From the NCBI RefSeq assembly GCF_000745475.1, contig NZ_JQJJ01000008.1:806001-870000 (forward strand): 64,000 bases of DNA. Reading direction: 5' to 3'. This stretch comes from Allobosea sp. UNC402CLCol (lineage in GTDB: Bacteria > Pseudomonadota > Alphaproteobacteria > Rhizobiales > Beijerinckiaceae). Positions 17,748 through 25,987 of the stretch are shown here, piece after piece. The position numbers and the translations under genes were made by a program. The stretch's first letter is position 1; every line of letters begins with the position of its first letter. Under the pieces are notes generated by a model. The model was not told the origin of the DNA. It saw only the letters and a program-made list of their open reading frames with translations, and ran no database searches.

Positions 17748-20030
17748 ATGCGGGGCCACCACTTGGAAAATCCCGATAACGATACCCATCCGCGATCTGA
17801 CGACGGCCTGACTGCGCTCATCTTCATCCTGCGCAGCCAGGGCGTGAGCGTCCTTCCGGAACAGATCCAGCATCAATTTCCCGGTCGGCCGATCGGGGTC
17901 TCGGAAATGATCCGATGCGCCAAGGGCCTGGGCCTCAAGGCCCGCTCGGTGACGACGAGCTGGGAGCGGCTGGCGCGCACGCCGTTGCCGGTGATCGCCG
18001 CGATGCGCGACGGCAGCTTCCTGGTCCTGGGCCGCTGCGGCGAGGACCAGATCCTCGTCCAGGCGCCGAACGCCCCGCGGCCGAGTGTGATGTCGCGGGC
18101 CGAGCTCGAAGCGATCTGGGACGGCCGGCTCGTCCTGATGACGAAGCGCGCGACGCTGACCGACCTCGCCCGCCGTTTCGACATCACCTGGTTCATGGGC
18201 GCGATCCACAAATATCGCTGGCTCCTCGGCGAAGTCCTGATCGCGTCCTTCTTCCTCCAGTTCTTCGGCCTGATCTCGCCCCTGTTCTTCCAGGTCGTCA
18301 TCGACAAGGTGCTCGTGCATCGCAGCATGAGCACGCTGGACGTGCTGGTCATCGGGCTGGTCGCCATTGCCGTATTCGAAGTCGTCCTCGGCGCGCTCAG
18401 GACCTATCTGTTCTCGCACACCACCAACCGGATCGACGTCGAGCTCGGGGCGCGCCTGTTCCGCCATCTGCTGGCGCTGCCGATCGGCTATTTCCAGGCA
18501 CGTCGCGTCGGCGATTCCGTCGCCCGCGTGCGTGAGCTCGAGAACATCCGCAACTTCCTCACGAGTTCGGGGCTGACGCTCGTCATCGACCTGTTCTTCA
18601 CGATCGTCTTCGTGGCCGCGCTGTTCTTCTATTCGCCGCTGCTGACCTGGATCGTGCTGGCGTCGCTGCCGCTCTACATCGCGATATCCGTGGGCGTGAC
18701 CCCGCTCTTCCGCCGCTATCTCGACGACAAGTTCGCCCGCGGCGCCGAGAACCAGGCCTTCCTGGTCGAGAGCGTGACAGCGGTCGAAACGCTCAAGGCC
18801 ATGGCGATCGAGCCCCAGATGCAGCAGCGCTGGGAGGAGCAGCTCGCCGCCTATATCGCCGCGAGCTTCCGGGTGCTGAGCCTGGGCAACGTCGCCAGCC
18901 AGGCCGTTCAGCTCATCAGCAAGCTGGTGACCGCAGCGATCCTCTATGTCGGCGCTAAGCTGGTCATCGCCGGCAACCTTTCGGTGGGCGAGCTCGTCGC
19001 GTTCAACCTGCTCGCCGGCCGCGTCAGCGGACCCGTCCTGCGACTGGCCCAGATCTGGCAGGACTTCCATCAGGCGCGGCTGTCGATCGCCCGCCTCGGC
19101 GATATTCTGAACACCACCCCCGAGCCTGCCTATAATCCCTCCCGGACGGCCCTTCCCGCCATCCGCGGCGACATCAGCTTCGAGCATGTGACGTTCCGCT
19201 ACCGGATCGACGGCCCGGAGATCCTCCACAAGGTCAGCCTGAGCATTCCGGCTGGGCAGATGATCGGGATCGTCGGGCCCTCAGGCTCCGGCAAGAGCAC
19301 GCTGGCCAAGCTCGCCCAGAGGCTCTACGTGCCGGAAAGCGGCCGGGTCTTGGTCGACGGTATCGACGTCGCCCAGATCGACCCGTCCTGGCTGCGTCGC
19401 CAGATCGGCGTCGTCTTGCAGGACAATATCCTGTTCAACCGCTCGGTGCGCGACAACATCGCTTTGGCCGACCCCGCCCTTCCGGCGGACAAGGTGATCG
19501 AAGTCGCGAAACTGGCGGGCGCGCACGACTTCATCCTCAAATTGCCGGAGGGCTACGACACAATCGTCGGTGAGCGCGGCGGTAGCCTGTCGGGTGGGCA
19601 GCGGCAGCGTATCGCCATCGCCCGGGCCCTGGCGACCGATCCCCGCGTCCTGATCTTCGATGAGGCGACGAGCGCGCTCGACTACGAGAGCGAGCACATC
19701 ATCCAGCAGAACATGACGCAGATCGCGCGCTCCCGGACCGTGCTCGTCATCGCGCACCGTCTCTCCACCCTGCGGATGGCCGATCGCATCGTCACCATCG
19801 AAGGCGGCCGCCTGATCGAGGACGGCACTCACGAGCAACTGATGCGCACCGGCGGCCGCTACGCCACCTTGCATCGGCTTCAGTCCGGATTGCCGGAGGC
19901 CGCAAACACGCAAGCCGCGGCGGGTCAGGCCGCGTCCCGATCCGGGGCGTGGGGGCCCTCCCCACTGACAACGCTCGCGGGGCATCAGCCGTCCAACCTG
20001 GCCACCGCCCGTACCCACAAGCATCTTTGA
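17748..20030 (+). CDS. Type I secretion ABC transporter with degenerate C39-like domain (HlyB/LapB class)
   Basis: A 760-residue exporter (777 if started at 17697). Order: C39-like domain (about residues 17-135), five to six TM helices (about 155-430), nucleotide-binding domain (about 490-740) with GPSGSGKSTL, LSGGQRQRIAIARAL, IFDEATSALD and the H-loop VIAHRLS. In the C39-like part the catalytic Cys position falls in DDGLTALIFILR (no Cys) and the His in DGSFLVLG (Phe), so it should bind rather than cut substrate, as in HlyB. Start is uncertain: neither 17697, 17748 nor the TTG at 17763 has a good ribosome site; 17697 would place a hairpin inside the coding sequence. It probably exports the protein at 14913. 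Confidence 0.85.
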   Translation: MRGHHLENPDNDTHPRSDDGLTALIFILRSQGVSVLPEQIQHQFPGRPIGVSEMIRCAKGLGLKARSVTTSWERLARTPLPVIAAMRDGSFLVLGRCGEDQILVQAPNAPRPSVMSRAELEAIWDGRLVLMTKRATLTDLARRFDITWFMGAIHKYRWLLGEVLIASFFLQFFGLISPLFFQVVIDKVLVHRSMSTLDVLVIGLVAIAVFEVVLGALRTYLFSHTTNRIDVELGARLFRHLLALPIGYFQARRVGDSVARVRELENIRNFLTSSGLTLVIDLFFTIVFVAALFFYSPLLTWIVLASLPLYIAISVGVTPLFRRYLDDKFARGAENQAFLVESVTAVETLKAMAIEPQMQQRWEEQLAAYIAASFRVLSLGNVASQAVQLISKLVTAAILYVGAKLVIAGNLSVGELVAFNLLAGRVSGPVLRLAQIWQDFHQARLSIARLGDILNTTPEPAYNPSRTALPAIRGDISFEHVTFRYRIDGPEILHKVSLSIPAGQMIGIVGPSGSGKSTLAKLAQRLYVPESGRVLVDGIDVAQIDPSWLRRQIGVVLQDNILFNRSVRDNIALADPALPADKVIEVAKLAGAHDFILKLPEGYDTIVGERGGSLSGGQRQRIAIARALATDPRVLIFDEATSALDYESEHIIQQNMTQIARSRTVLVIAHRLSTLRMADRIVTIEGGRLIEDGTHEQLMRTGGRYATLHRLQSGLPEAANTQAAAGQAASRSGAWGPSPLTTLAGHQPSNLATARTHKHL

Positions 20031-20120
20031 GACGTCGGATGACCGCATCCTCCACAACCCCGGGAGCCTCTACGCCGCGCTGATTTCCCTTGGGAAAGCA
20101 GCGGCGACGAGAAAAAAGCC

Positions 20121-22055
20121 ATGCACGCGCTCACGAACGATCAATCGGGACTTTTCGCACTGGAGATGCTGCTGCGCCTGCGCGGCGCCATCGCCACGAA
20201 GGAAGACCTTCGCAACCATCTCGGTGACGGCGCCGTCGGCGTCACCGAGATCCTGAAGGGCGCACGGGCCTATGGCTTTGTCGCCCGCTCCTTCTCCGCG
20301 ACATGGGACAAGCTGGCCGAGCTTCCGCTGCCTTGCATTGCGGCGCTTCGCAACGGCGGCTTCCTCCTGCTCGGAAAGGTCAATCACGAGAACGCGGTCG
20401 TCGTCGCGTCGAACATCACGCAGCCGACCTTGATGACGCGGGCCGAATTCGAAGACCAATGGGGCGGGCGTCTGGTCCTGCTGAAGCAGGCGAAGACGGC
20501 TGCCGAGAACATGCCGCGCCTCGACAGGGCCGTGGCGATCAGGGCGCGTCAGGCTCTGACATCGACGGCGGAATGGGGCGCTCGCAACACCCGCGCCGCC
20601 GTGACGAGCCTCGCCACGCGCTCGCAGGCCCTTCAGCAGGCCGTCATCGCCCGATCGACCGATGAGAAGCACCTGCGCTCCCTGGAGCTCGCATTTCTGC
20701 CGGCAGCGCTCGAAATCGTCGAGACGCCGCCCTCCCCACTCGGGCGCATCATCGGCCTGAGCATCGTTTCCATCTTCGCCGCCGCCTTGCTCTGGGCCTG
20801 CATCGGCACCGTCGACATCGTCGCCGTCGCGCCCGGAAAGATCATCCCCAGCGACCGGACCAAGATGGTCCAGCCCTTCGAGACCGGTGTCGTGCGCGAG
20901 ATCAAGGTCCGCGACGGCCAGAGCGTCAAGGCAGGCGACGTGTTGGTCGATCTCGACTCGACGACCGCCGATGCCGAGGTCGGGCATCTGCAGAGCGATC
21001 TGATGGCCGCTCGCCTCGATATCGCGAGGCTGCGGGCGGCGATCGCCAACAAGGAAGACCCCCTTTCGGCGTTTACTCCACCCAAGGACGCGTCTGCTGA
21101 CCTGGTGCAGATGTATCGCGGCCTCCTCCTCAGCCAGAGCAGCGAGCAGAAGGCCAAGCTCGCGAGCATCGATGGGCAGCTGGCGCAGAAGGCGGCGGAG
21201 CGCGACACGATTCAGGCCTCCGTCGACAAGCTGAAGAACACGCTCGTGCCGCTCCAGCAACGCGTCGAGATTCGCGAGCAGCTTTTCCAGAAGGAGCTCG
21301 GCTCCAAGGTCACCTATCTCACCGAATTGCAGGATCTCGTCGGCCAGCGTCAGGACATCCTCGTTCAGGAGAAGCGCGGCAGCGAAACCAATGCCGCGGT
21401 CACCGCCTTGACCGAGACGCGCGCGAAGACCGTGGCGGAGTACGAGCGAACCCTGTTCGACGACCTGACCAAGGCCCAGCAGAAGGAGGCCGGCTTCAGG
21501 CGGGACATCGTCAAGGCCGAGCAGCGCAGGAACCTGCAGAGGCTGACGGCCCCGGTCGACGGCATCGTGCAGCAGCTCGCGATTCATACGATCGGCGGCG
21601 TCGTCACGCCGGCGCAGACGCTGATGTACATCGTTCCGGCAGACAGCCGGCTGGAAATCGAGGCGATGATCTCGAACCGCGACATCGGCTTCGTCAGCGC
21701 CGGCCAGGAAGCCGCCGTCAAGATCGACACCTTCAATTTCACCCGCTACGGCCTGCTGCGCGGCACCATCCTCAGCATCTCGCAGGATGCCATCCCGCGC
21801 GACAAGATTCCCGACACCGCCGGTGACAAAACCTCGGGAGCGGGAAACGACAGCAGCGAACCGCGCGGGCAGGAACTCCTCTACGCCGCGCGCATCTCGC
21901 TCGACCGCACGCAACTCGCGATCGAGGACAAGCAGGTCAACCTGTCGCCCGGCATGGCCGTGACGGCGGAGGTCAAGACCGGCCGGCGGCGGATCATCAG
22001 CTATCTGCTCTCGCCGCTCTCCCGCTACCAGCACGACAGCATGCGGGAACGCTAA
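20121..22055 (+). CDS. HlyD-family membrane fusion protein with an N-terminal C39-like domain
   Basis: A 644-residue adaptor, about 180 residues longer than HlyD. Residues 8-123 match the C39-like domain of the adjacent ABC protein block for block (LFALEMLLRLRG, GVTEILKGARAYGFVAR, PLPCIAALRNGGFLLLGK, MTRAEFEDQWGGRLVLL); catalytic Cys and His are absent. An amphipathic linker (about 125-205) leads to one TM helix (about 209-229) and then standard HlyD: APGKIIPSDRTKMVQPFETG, a coiled-coil hairpin (about 275-490), LTAPVDGIVQQL and a C-terminal beta barrel. The first 208 residues should be cytoplasmic. It starts 90 bp after the transporter stop. No TolC-like gene is seen. Confidence 0.87.
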   Translation: MHALTNDQSGLFALEMLLRLRGAIATKEDLRNHLGDGAVGVTEILKGARAYGFVARSFSATWDKLAELPLPCIAALRNGGFLLLGKVNHENAVVVASNITQPTLMTRAEFEDQWGGRLVLLKQAKTAAENMPRLDRAVAIRARQALTSTAEWGARNTRAAVTSLATRSQALQQAVIARSTDEKHLRSLELAFLPAALEIVETPPSPLGRIIGLSIVSIFAAALLWACIGTVDIVAVAPGKIIPSDRTKMVQPFETGVVREIKVRDGQSVKAGDVLVDLDSTTADAEVGHLQSDLMAARLDIARLRAAIANKEDPLSAFTPPKDASADLVQMYRGLLLSQSSEQKAKLASIDGQLAQKAAERDTIQASVDKLKNTLVPLQQRVEIREQLFQKELGSKVTYLTELQDLVGQRQDILVQEKRGSETNAAVTALTETRAKTVAEYERTLFDDLTKAQQKEAGFRRDIVKAEQRRNLQRLTAPVDGIVQQLAIHTIGGVVTPAQTLMYIVPADSRLEIEAMISNRDIGFVSAGQEAAVKIDTFNFTRYGLLRGTILSISQDAIPRDKIPDTAGDKTSGAGNDSSEPRGQELLYAARISLDRTQLAIEDKQVNLSPGMAVTAEVKTGRRRIISYLLSPLSRYQHDSMRER

Positions 22056-22156
22056 GGCATTTTCGAGCGAAACGGACACCGGTTCGCGTAAAGAAAATGC
22101 TATAAAACAAAGAGATGGATCATTCCTGCGATTCAGAGAACCGCGGAAATGATCCA
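22056..22156 (+). repeat. Interspersed two-hairpin repeat, copy 1
   Basis: Starts right after the HlyD-type gene stop. Shares its layout and most bases with 35651-35756: GCATTTTCGAGCGAA, GGACACCGGTTCGCG, GAAAATGC, ACAAAGAGATGGA, then a second hairpin GGATCATT/AATGATCC (22117-22124 with 22148-22155). It could act as a 3'-end stabiliser or terminator for the type I secretion mRNA. Confidence 0.75.
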
Positions 22157-22275
22157 GGAGCCGGCCCGGGGGGACCCAAACCGAAAGCTTCGCATCGGGC
22201 CGGATTTCGCATTCGGCCCGATGCCATGGGCGTCCCTCTTTTCGGCGTCTCCGAAAGCCGGTCTTCCCGGTGCGT

Positions 22276-22881
22276 TCAGGCAAGCCGCCGTGTCGCGCCG
22301 GCGGCCTGATGGACCGCCATGACCGCCCGGACCCGGCTGTCGAAACCGATCTCGCTGATGTTGTCGATCCCGAGCAGGGCTGCCAGCCGCGAACGGGCGC
22401 GGTTGATCCTGCTCTTGATCGTTCCGGTGGTGGTTCGACAAAGCGTCGCAGTATCCTCGTAGGAAAGCCCCGCCGCGCCGACCAGCATCAGCGCCTCGCG
22501 CTGATCGAACGGAATTTCGCGCAGGGCCGCACAGAACTCCTTGTATTCCAGCAGGCCCTCCTGCTCCGGCGCCGCGCGCAGCGACTCGGAATAGCAGCCA
22601 TCGGCGTCCTCGACCTCGTGGCGCCGCCGGCGCAGATCGGAGAGGTAGCAGTTTCGCAAGATCGTCGTCAGCCAGGCACCGAGATTGGTGCCGGGCCGGA
22701 AGGTGTGGATCTTGCTGATCGCGCGCATCAGCGTTTCCTGCACGAGATCGTCTGACCTGTCCGCGCTTCGGCTGAGGGACATGGCATAGGCGCGCAATTG
22801 CGGCTCGAAAGTCAGCATTTGCTGCTGAAGGGAGAGAGAGCCGGCTTCCAACTTCCCGGAATTATTGTCTCCGCAGGCCAT
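22276..22881 (-). CDS. ECF sigma factor, EcfG (general stress response) type
   Basis: A 201-residue sigma-70 family protein. Region 2 contains LRAYAMSLSRSADRSDDLVQETL, GTNLGAWLTTILRNCYLSDLRRR and HEVEDADG (in pieces); region 4 has LREIPFDQREALMLVGAAGLSYEDTA and TIKSRINRARSRL. These blocks match alphaproteobacterial EcfG sigma factors. EcfG is normally released from NepR by phosphorylated PhyR; neither partner is in the window, so this may be an extra EcfG paralogue. The ATG at 22881 has GGGAGA 6 bases upstream; a GTG at 22905 is less likely. Its place between T1SS and EPS export genes suggests stress control of EPS. Confidence 0.85.
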   Translation of the reverse strand: MACGDNNSGKLEAGSLSLQQQMLTFEPQLRAYAMSLSRSADRSDDLVQETLMRAISKIHTFRPGTNLGAWLTTILRNCYLSDLRRRRHEVEDADGCYSESLRAAPEQEGLLEYKEFCAALREIPFDQREALMLVGAAGLSYEDTATLCRTTTGTIKSRINRARSRLAALLGIDNISEIGFDSRVRAVMAVHQAAGATRRLA

Positions 22882-22979
22882 CGTCGATCTCCCACTCACA
22901 ACCACGAGACAAAACCATCCACCGCTCGCAGACGAAACGAGCCTGCGTTCCCGGCAGCGCGGACCGCGCAGCCGAACCG

Positions 22980-24272
22980 TTACTGCTTCACTTTGGCCGG
23001 CATCATCATGTTGGTCTGCTCGAGCGGACCGGCGATGCCGAGCCCTCCTCCGGGGATGATGCTCCGCTGGACCCTGAGCACGTCCCCGGGCAGGAGCTCC
23101 ATGCTCTCCGGCGCGTCGATCGTCTCGGACTTTCCGTCCTGAATGCGGACGACCGTCAGGCTGCGGGTCTCGACGGGGCCGTCGGAGTTTCCGATCAGCG
23201 TCGGGACGGTCACCTTGGCCTCCACGAGAAGACTCCGGTTGGTGTCGAACTTCACGCTGACCTCGTCGAGATCCATCCGGACCTTCTGCACCTCGGCGGT
23301 CAGGGACGCGTTGCGCTCGCTCTTCAGGTCGAAGATCCTCTGGTCGGCCTGCGTGATGTTCTGGCGCGACCGCAGGATCAGCGTCTGGAAGCCCTGCTCG
23401 TTCATTTCGAGCTGCGCCTGCATGCGCTCGAGGTTCGCCAGGCGGCTGATGGTCGTCAGGCCACGCTTGACCAGATCCCGAACCTCCTTGAGCTCCTTCT
23501 CGACGCTCGCGACCTGGACCTTGTTGGCCTCGATCTGGCGCTTGATCGCCTCGATCTCGCGCTCATACAGGGCCCGGTTCTGCTCCAGGCTGTCGATCTG
23601 GGTCTTCAGGGAATCGACATGGATGTTCAGGAGCGAACGCTCCTCGTCGATCAGTTGTCTCACCCCGCCATCGCTCTGCGACCGGGCGAGAAGCTCGGGC
23701 GGAAACTGGATGTCGCTCCTCATCACCAGCTCGGAGTTCAGGCGGGCCCGGCGCGCCGTCAGCTCGTAATACCGCCTGACGAGATTCCGCATATCGCCGG
23801 TGATGTTGATGCTGTCGCGGTCGAGCCGCATCAGGCCGGGGTCACTGAACCGCAGCCACCCGCCGGCCAGGCTGACGACTTGCAGAACGGTCATTCCCGG
23901 GCGGAACTGATACTCGCCGGGCTTCTGCACGTCGCCCAGCACATAGACCGGCCGGGTCTCGAGGACCTCGACCGAGGCGCCGGGCTTATCGGAAATGCCG
24001 GAGCGCACGAAGCGCTCGGCAATCTGGCCCGCGATTTCCTTGGTCGAAAGGCCGTTGACGGGAATATCCCCGATCGGCGCGATGGAGATCGTTCCATTCG
24101 CGCGGACTTTGTATTCACCGCTCAGCTCAGGATACTGAAAGATCTTGATCTTGAGCTTGTCATCGGCCCGAACGACGTAGTCGGACGTCGCGCGCACAGT
24201 GTTGCCGTTGAGCGTGAACAGGACCAGTGAAACTGTCCCGACGACATTTACCCATGAACGGCTTCGCTTCAT
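22980..24272 (-). CDS. ExoF/Wza-like polysaccharide export protein with coiled coil
   Basis: A 430-residue exported protein. A signal peptide (about 1-30) is followed by a polysaccharide-export domain (YVVRADDKLKIKIFQYPELSG, GTISIAPIGDIPVNG), an SLBB-type beta-grasp (RPVYVLGDVQKPGEYQFRPGMTVLQVV), then a long charged coiled coil (about 195-335; IDSLEQNRALYEREIEAIKR, ANLERMQAQLEMNEQG). This layout matches ExoF of rhizobial succinoglycan. It would link the inner-membrane co-polymerase with the outer-membrane exit. I chose ATG 24272 because GGAGAGG sits 7 bases upstream; the ATG at 24293 overlaps the upstream stop and adds seven residues. Confidence 0.83.
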   Translation of the reverse strand: MKRSRSWVNVVGTVSLVLFTLNGNTVRATSDYVVRADDKLKIKIFQYPELSGEYKVRANGTISIAPIGDIPVNGLSTKEIAGQIAERFVRSGISDKPGASVEVLETRPVYVLGDVQKPGEYQFRPGMTVLQVVSLAGGWLRFSDPGLMRLDRDSINITGDMRNLVRRYYELTARRARLNSELVMRSDIQFPPELLARSQSDGGVRQLIDEERSLLNIHVDSLKTQIDSLEQNRALYEREIEAIKRQIEANKVQVASVEKELKEVRDLVKRGLTTISRLANLERMQAQLEMNEQGFQTLILRSRQNITQADQRIFDLKSERNASLTAEVQKVRMDLDEVSVKFDTNRSLLVEAKVTVPTLIGNSDGPVETRSLTVVRIQDGKSETIDAPESMELLPGDVLRVQRSIIPGGGLGIAGPLEQTNMMMPAKVKQ

Positions 24273-24289
24273 CGTAGCACCTCTCCGCT

Positions 24290-25858
24290 TCATGACGATC
24301 CGGCAACCGGCTCGATAGGCATCGCAGGCCCGAACAGGCCTCGTCCGGCGGCCATCAACCCTTCCGCCTCCCAGAGCTTGTCCCCGAAACGGCCGATCAT
24401 CCGGTCATCGACCATGTTCAAAACCGCTCCGATGAAATCCGACGGCGCCGCGCCGGAGACCGTGAAGGCGCGCTCGATCCGCTCCATCTCGGCGCCGCCC
24501 CATTTCATCACCAGCAGGATTCCGTCGATGTTCTGCGCGGCCATGCGAAACTCGGGACCGCGTTCGAGGGCCGGCAGGCAGACGACGATCAGGTCGTAGG
24601 CTGCCAGCGATGTCTGATCGCAATGCATCCACCAGTTGGCGACGCCCTCGCCGGTGCCGGGAGGAGGCGTGATGAGAAGATCGGGTCCGTCGCCGCCATT
24701 GTTCCAGAGGCTGCCGCCGAGCGGCTGCGGCTGCGTCCCCGAGAATGCCGGCGCGGAGGACATCTCCCTCGCGGACGATCGCGACGTCTCGCTGCCGCCG
24801 GCCTCCACGAGCAGAACCTTCCTCTGGCTGCGCGCGGCCATCTGGGCGAGGTGCCGCGCCACGGTCGTCGCGCCATCTCCTGCGATCGAGGAGGCGACGC
24901 CGACGGTGCGTGCCTTGGCCGCCTCGATCGCGACCGTCGCCCGCAGAAGCGTTTGCGCCAGCAAGGCTTCAGGCAGGCGATCCTGGCCGGCACGCTGCCG
25001 AGCCTGGCTCGAAATCGCGGGCTTGCCGCTTTTGAACAAGGGGATCGCGCCGATGCACTCCAGGCCGAAACGCTGAATCTGCGCGGCACTGCGGATCGTC
25101 TTGTCCCGGAAGTCGAGAAACAGCACCAGCGCCGCCCCGATCACCAATCCGGCCATGACCGTAGCCATGATGATCAGGATCTTCCGCGGTCCGTTGGGCT
25201 TGTCCGGAGCGAGCGCCGGCGTCATCACATAGACGCTGGGTCCCAAGCCCTGCAGCCGCTCGCGCAGCAATGGCGAGCGCTCGCCATCCTGCTCCGCGTT
25301 GAGACGCGCCTGGAGCATGACCTGGCTGATGCCATTGGCGATGAGCGCGGACTTCTCCGGATCGGAGGTCGTGACGTCGACGAGGATCGTGTGACTGGTT
25401 CCGACCCGCTTGACCGCGATGCTCCTGGCGAGGGACTCGATGGCGGCTTCCTGCTTCGCGCGGCTCCCGTCGGAGGTCGCTGGCGACGTGCCGGAAAGCC
25501 ACCGGGCGAGCCCCTGAAACGCCGTCGCCGCGGGAACGAACTCGGAATCCTCGGTAAGGTCCAGCGACCCTACGACCTTGGCCAGGGTACCGCGCGAGCG
25601 GATGACCTCGCTCTCGTTCTCGACCTGCGTGAGATCGGCGCGCCCGAGGGAAATGACGAGGTCGGGGCCGGGCTGAACTTCCTTCACATAGACCAGGAGC
25701 TGCGTCGACGCCGTATAGCTCGCTGGCCTCAGCACCGTGTAGAGCAGGCCAAGCATCGCCGCGAGACCGACACATGCGGCAATGAGCTTCCAGCGGCGGC
25801 GTAGGCTGAGAAGGCCGAATGTTGTGGAGGGCTGGCGCTCGTCAATATAGACCGACAT
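24290..25858 (-). CDS. Second short Wzz/ExoP-type co-polymerase with degenerate P-loop
   Basis: A 522-residue paralogue of the protein at 2386-3945: TM1 at about 24-42, Wzz motif SYTASTQLLVYVKE, TM2 at about 226-248, then an ATPase-like domain. The P-loop equivalent reads SIAGDGATTVA (about 324-334), again Ala where kinases have Lys, and Walker A-prime is VLLVEAGG, lacking the usual Asp. It should be unable to act as a BY-kinase. It directly precedes the ExoF-like gene and probably pairs with it. Two co-polymerases in one locus may set chain length for two polymers or work as a mixed assembly (inference). Confidence 0.8.
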   Translation of the reverse strand: MSVYIDERQPSTTFGLLSLRRRWKLIAACVGLAAMLGLLYTVLRPASYTASTQLLVYVKEVQPGPDLVISLGRADLTQVENESEVIRSRGTLAKVVGSLDLTEDSEFVPAATAFQGLARWLSGTSPATSDGSRAKQEAAIESLARSIAVKRVGTSHTILVDVTTSDPEKSALIANGISQVMLQARLNAEQDGERSPLLRERLQGLGPSVYVMTPALAPDKPNGPRKILIIMATVMAGLVIGAALVLFLDFRDKTIRSAAQIQRFGLECIGAIPLFKSGKPAISSQARQRAGQDRLPEALLAQTLLRATVAIEAAKARTVGVASSIAGDGATTVARHLAQMAARSQRKVLLVEAGGSETSRSSAREMSSAPAFSGTQPQPLGGSLWNNGGDGPDLLITPPPGTGEGVANWWMHCDQTSLAAYDLIVVCLPALERGPEFRMAAQNIDGILLVMKWGGAEMERIERAFTVSGAAPSDFIGAVLNMVDDRMIGRFGDKLWEAEGLMAAGRGLFGPAMPIEPVAGSS

Positions 25859-25987
25859 TGGGCTTCCGATCTGTATCCACCGACCATTTGATGTCTTTGC
25901 AGGAACTCCGCTCCCTCAAAGACGGCGTTCGCAAGTCACACAACGCGAATACGCGGACTGTAAGTCACGATAAAACTTCGATATTTT

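Noticed and set aside
14970..19229. A 1419-codon open frame on the minus strand
   Set aside because: It is antisense to the secreted repeat protein and the ABC transporter, whose frames have clear domains. Its composition (His/Asp/Arg/Gly-rich, no motifs) is the usual mirror of GC-rich third positions.
20070..22283. A 737-codon antisense frame over the HlyD-type gene
   Set aside because: The plus-strand adaptor has a complete, recognisable architecture; the antisense frame has none.
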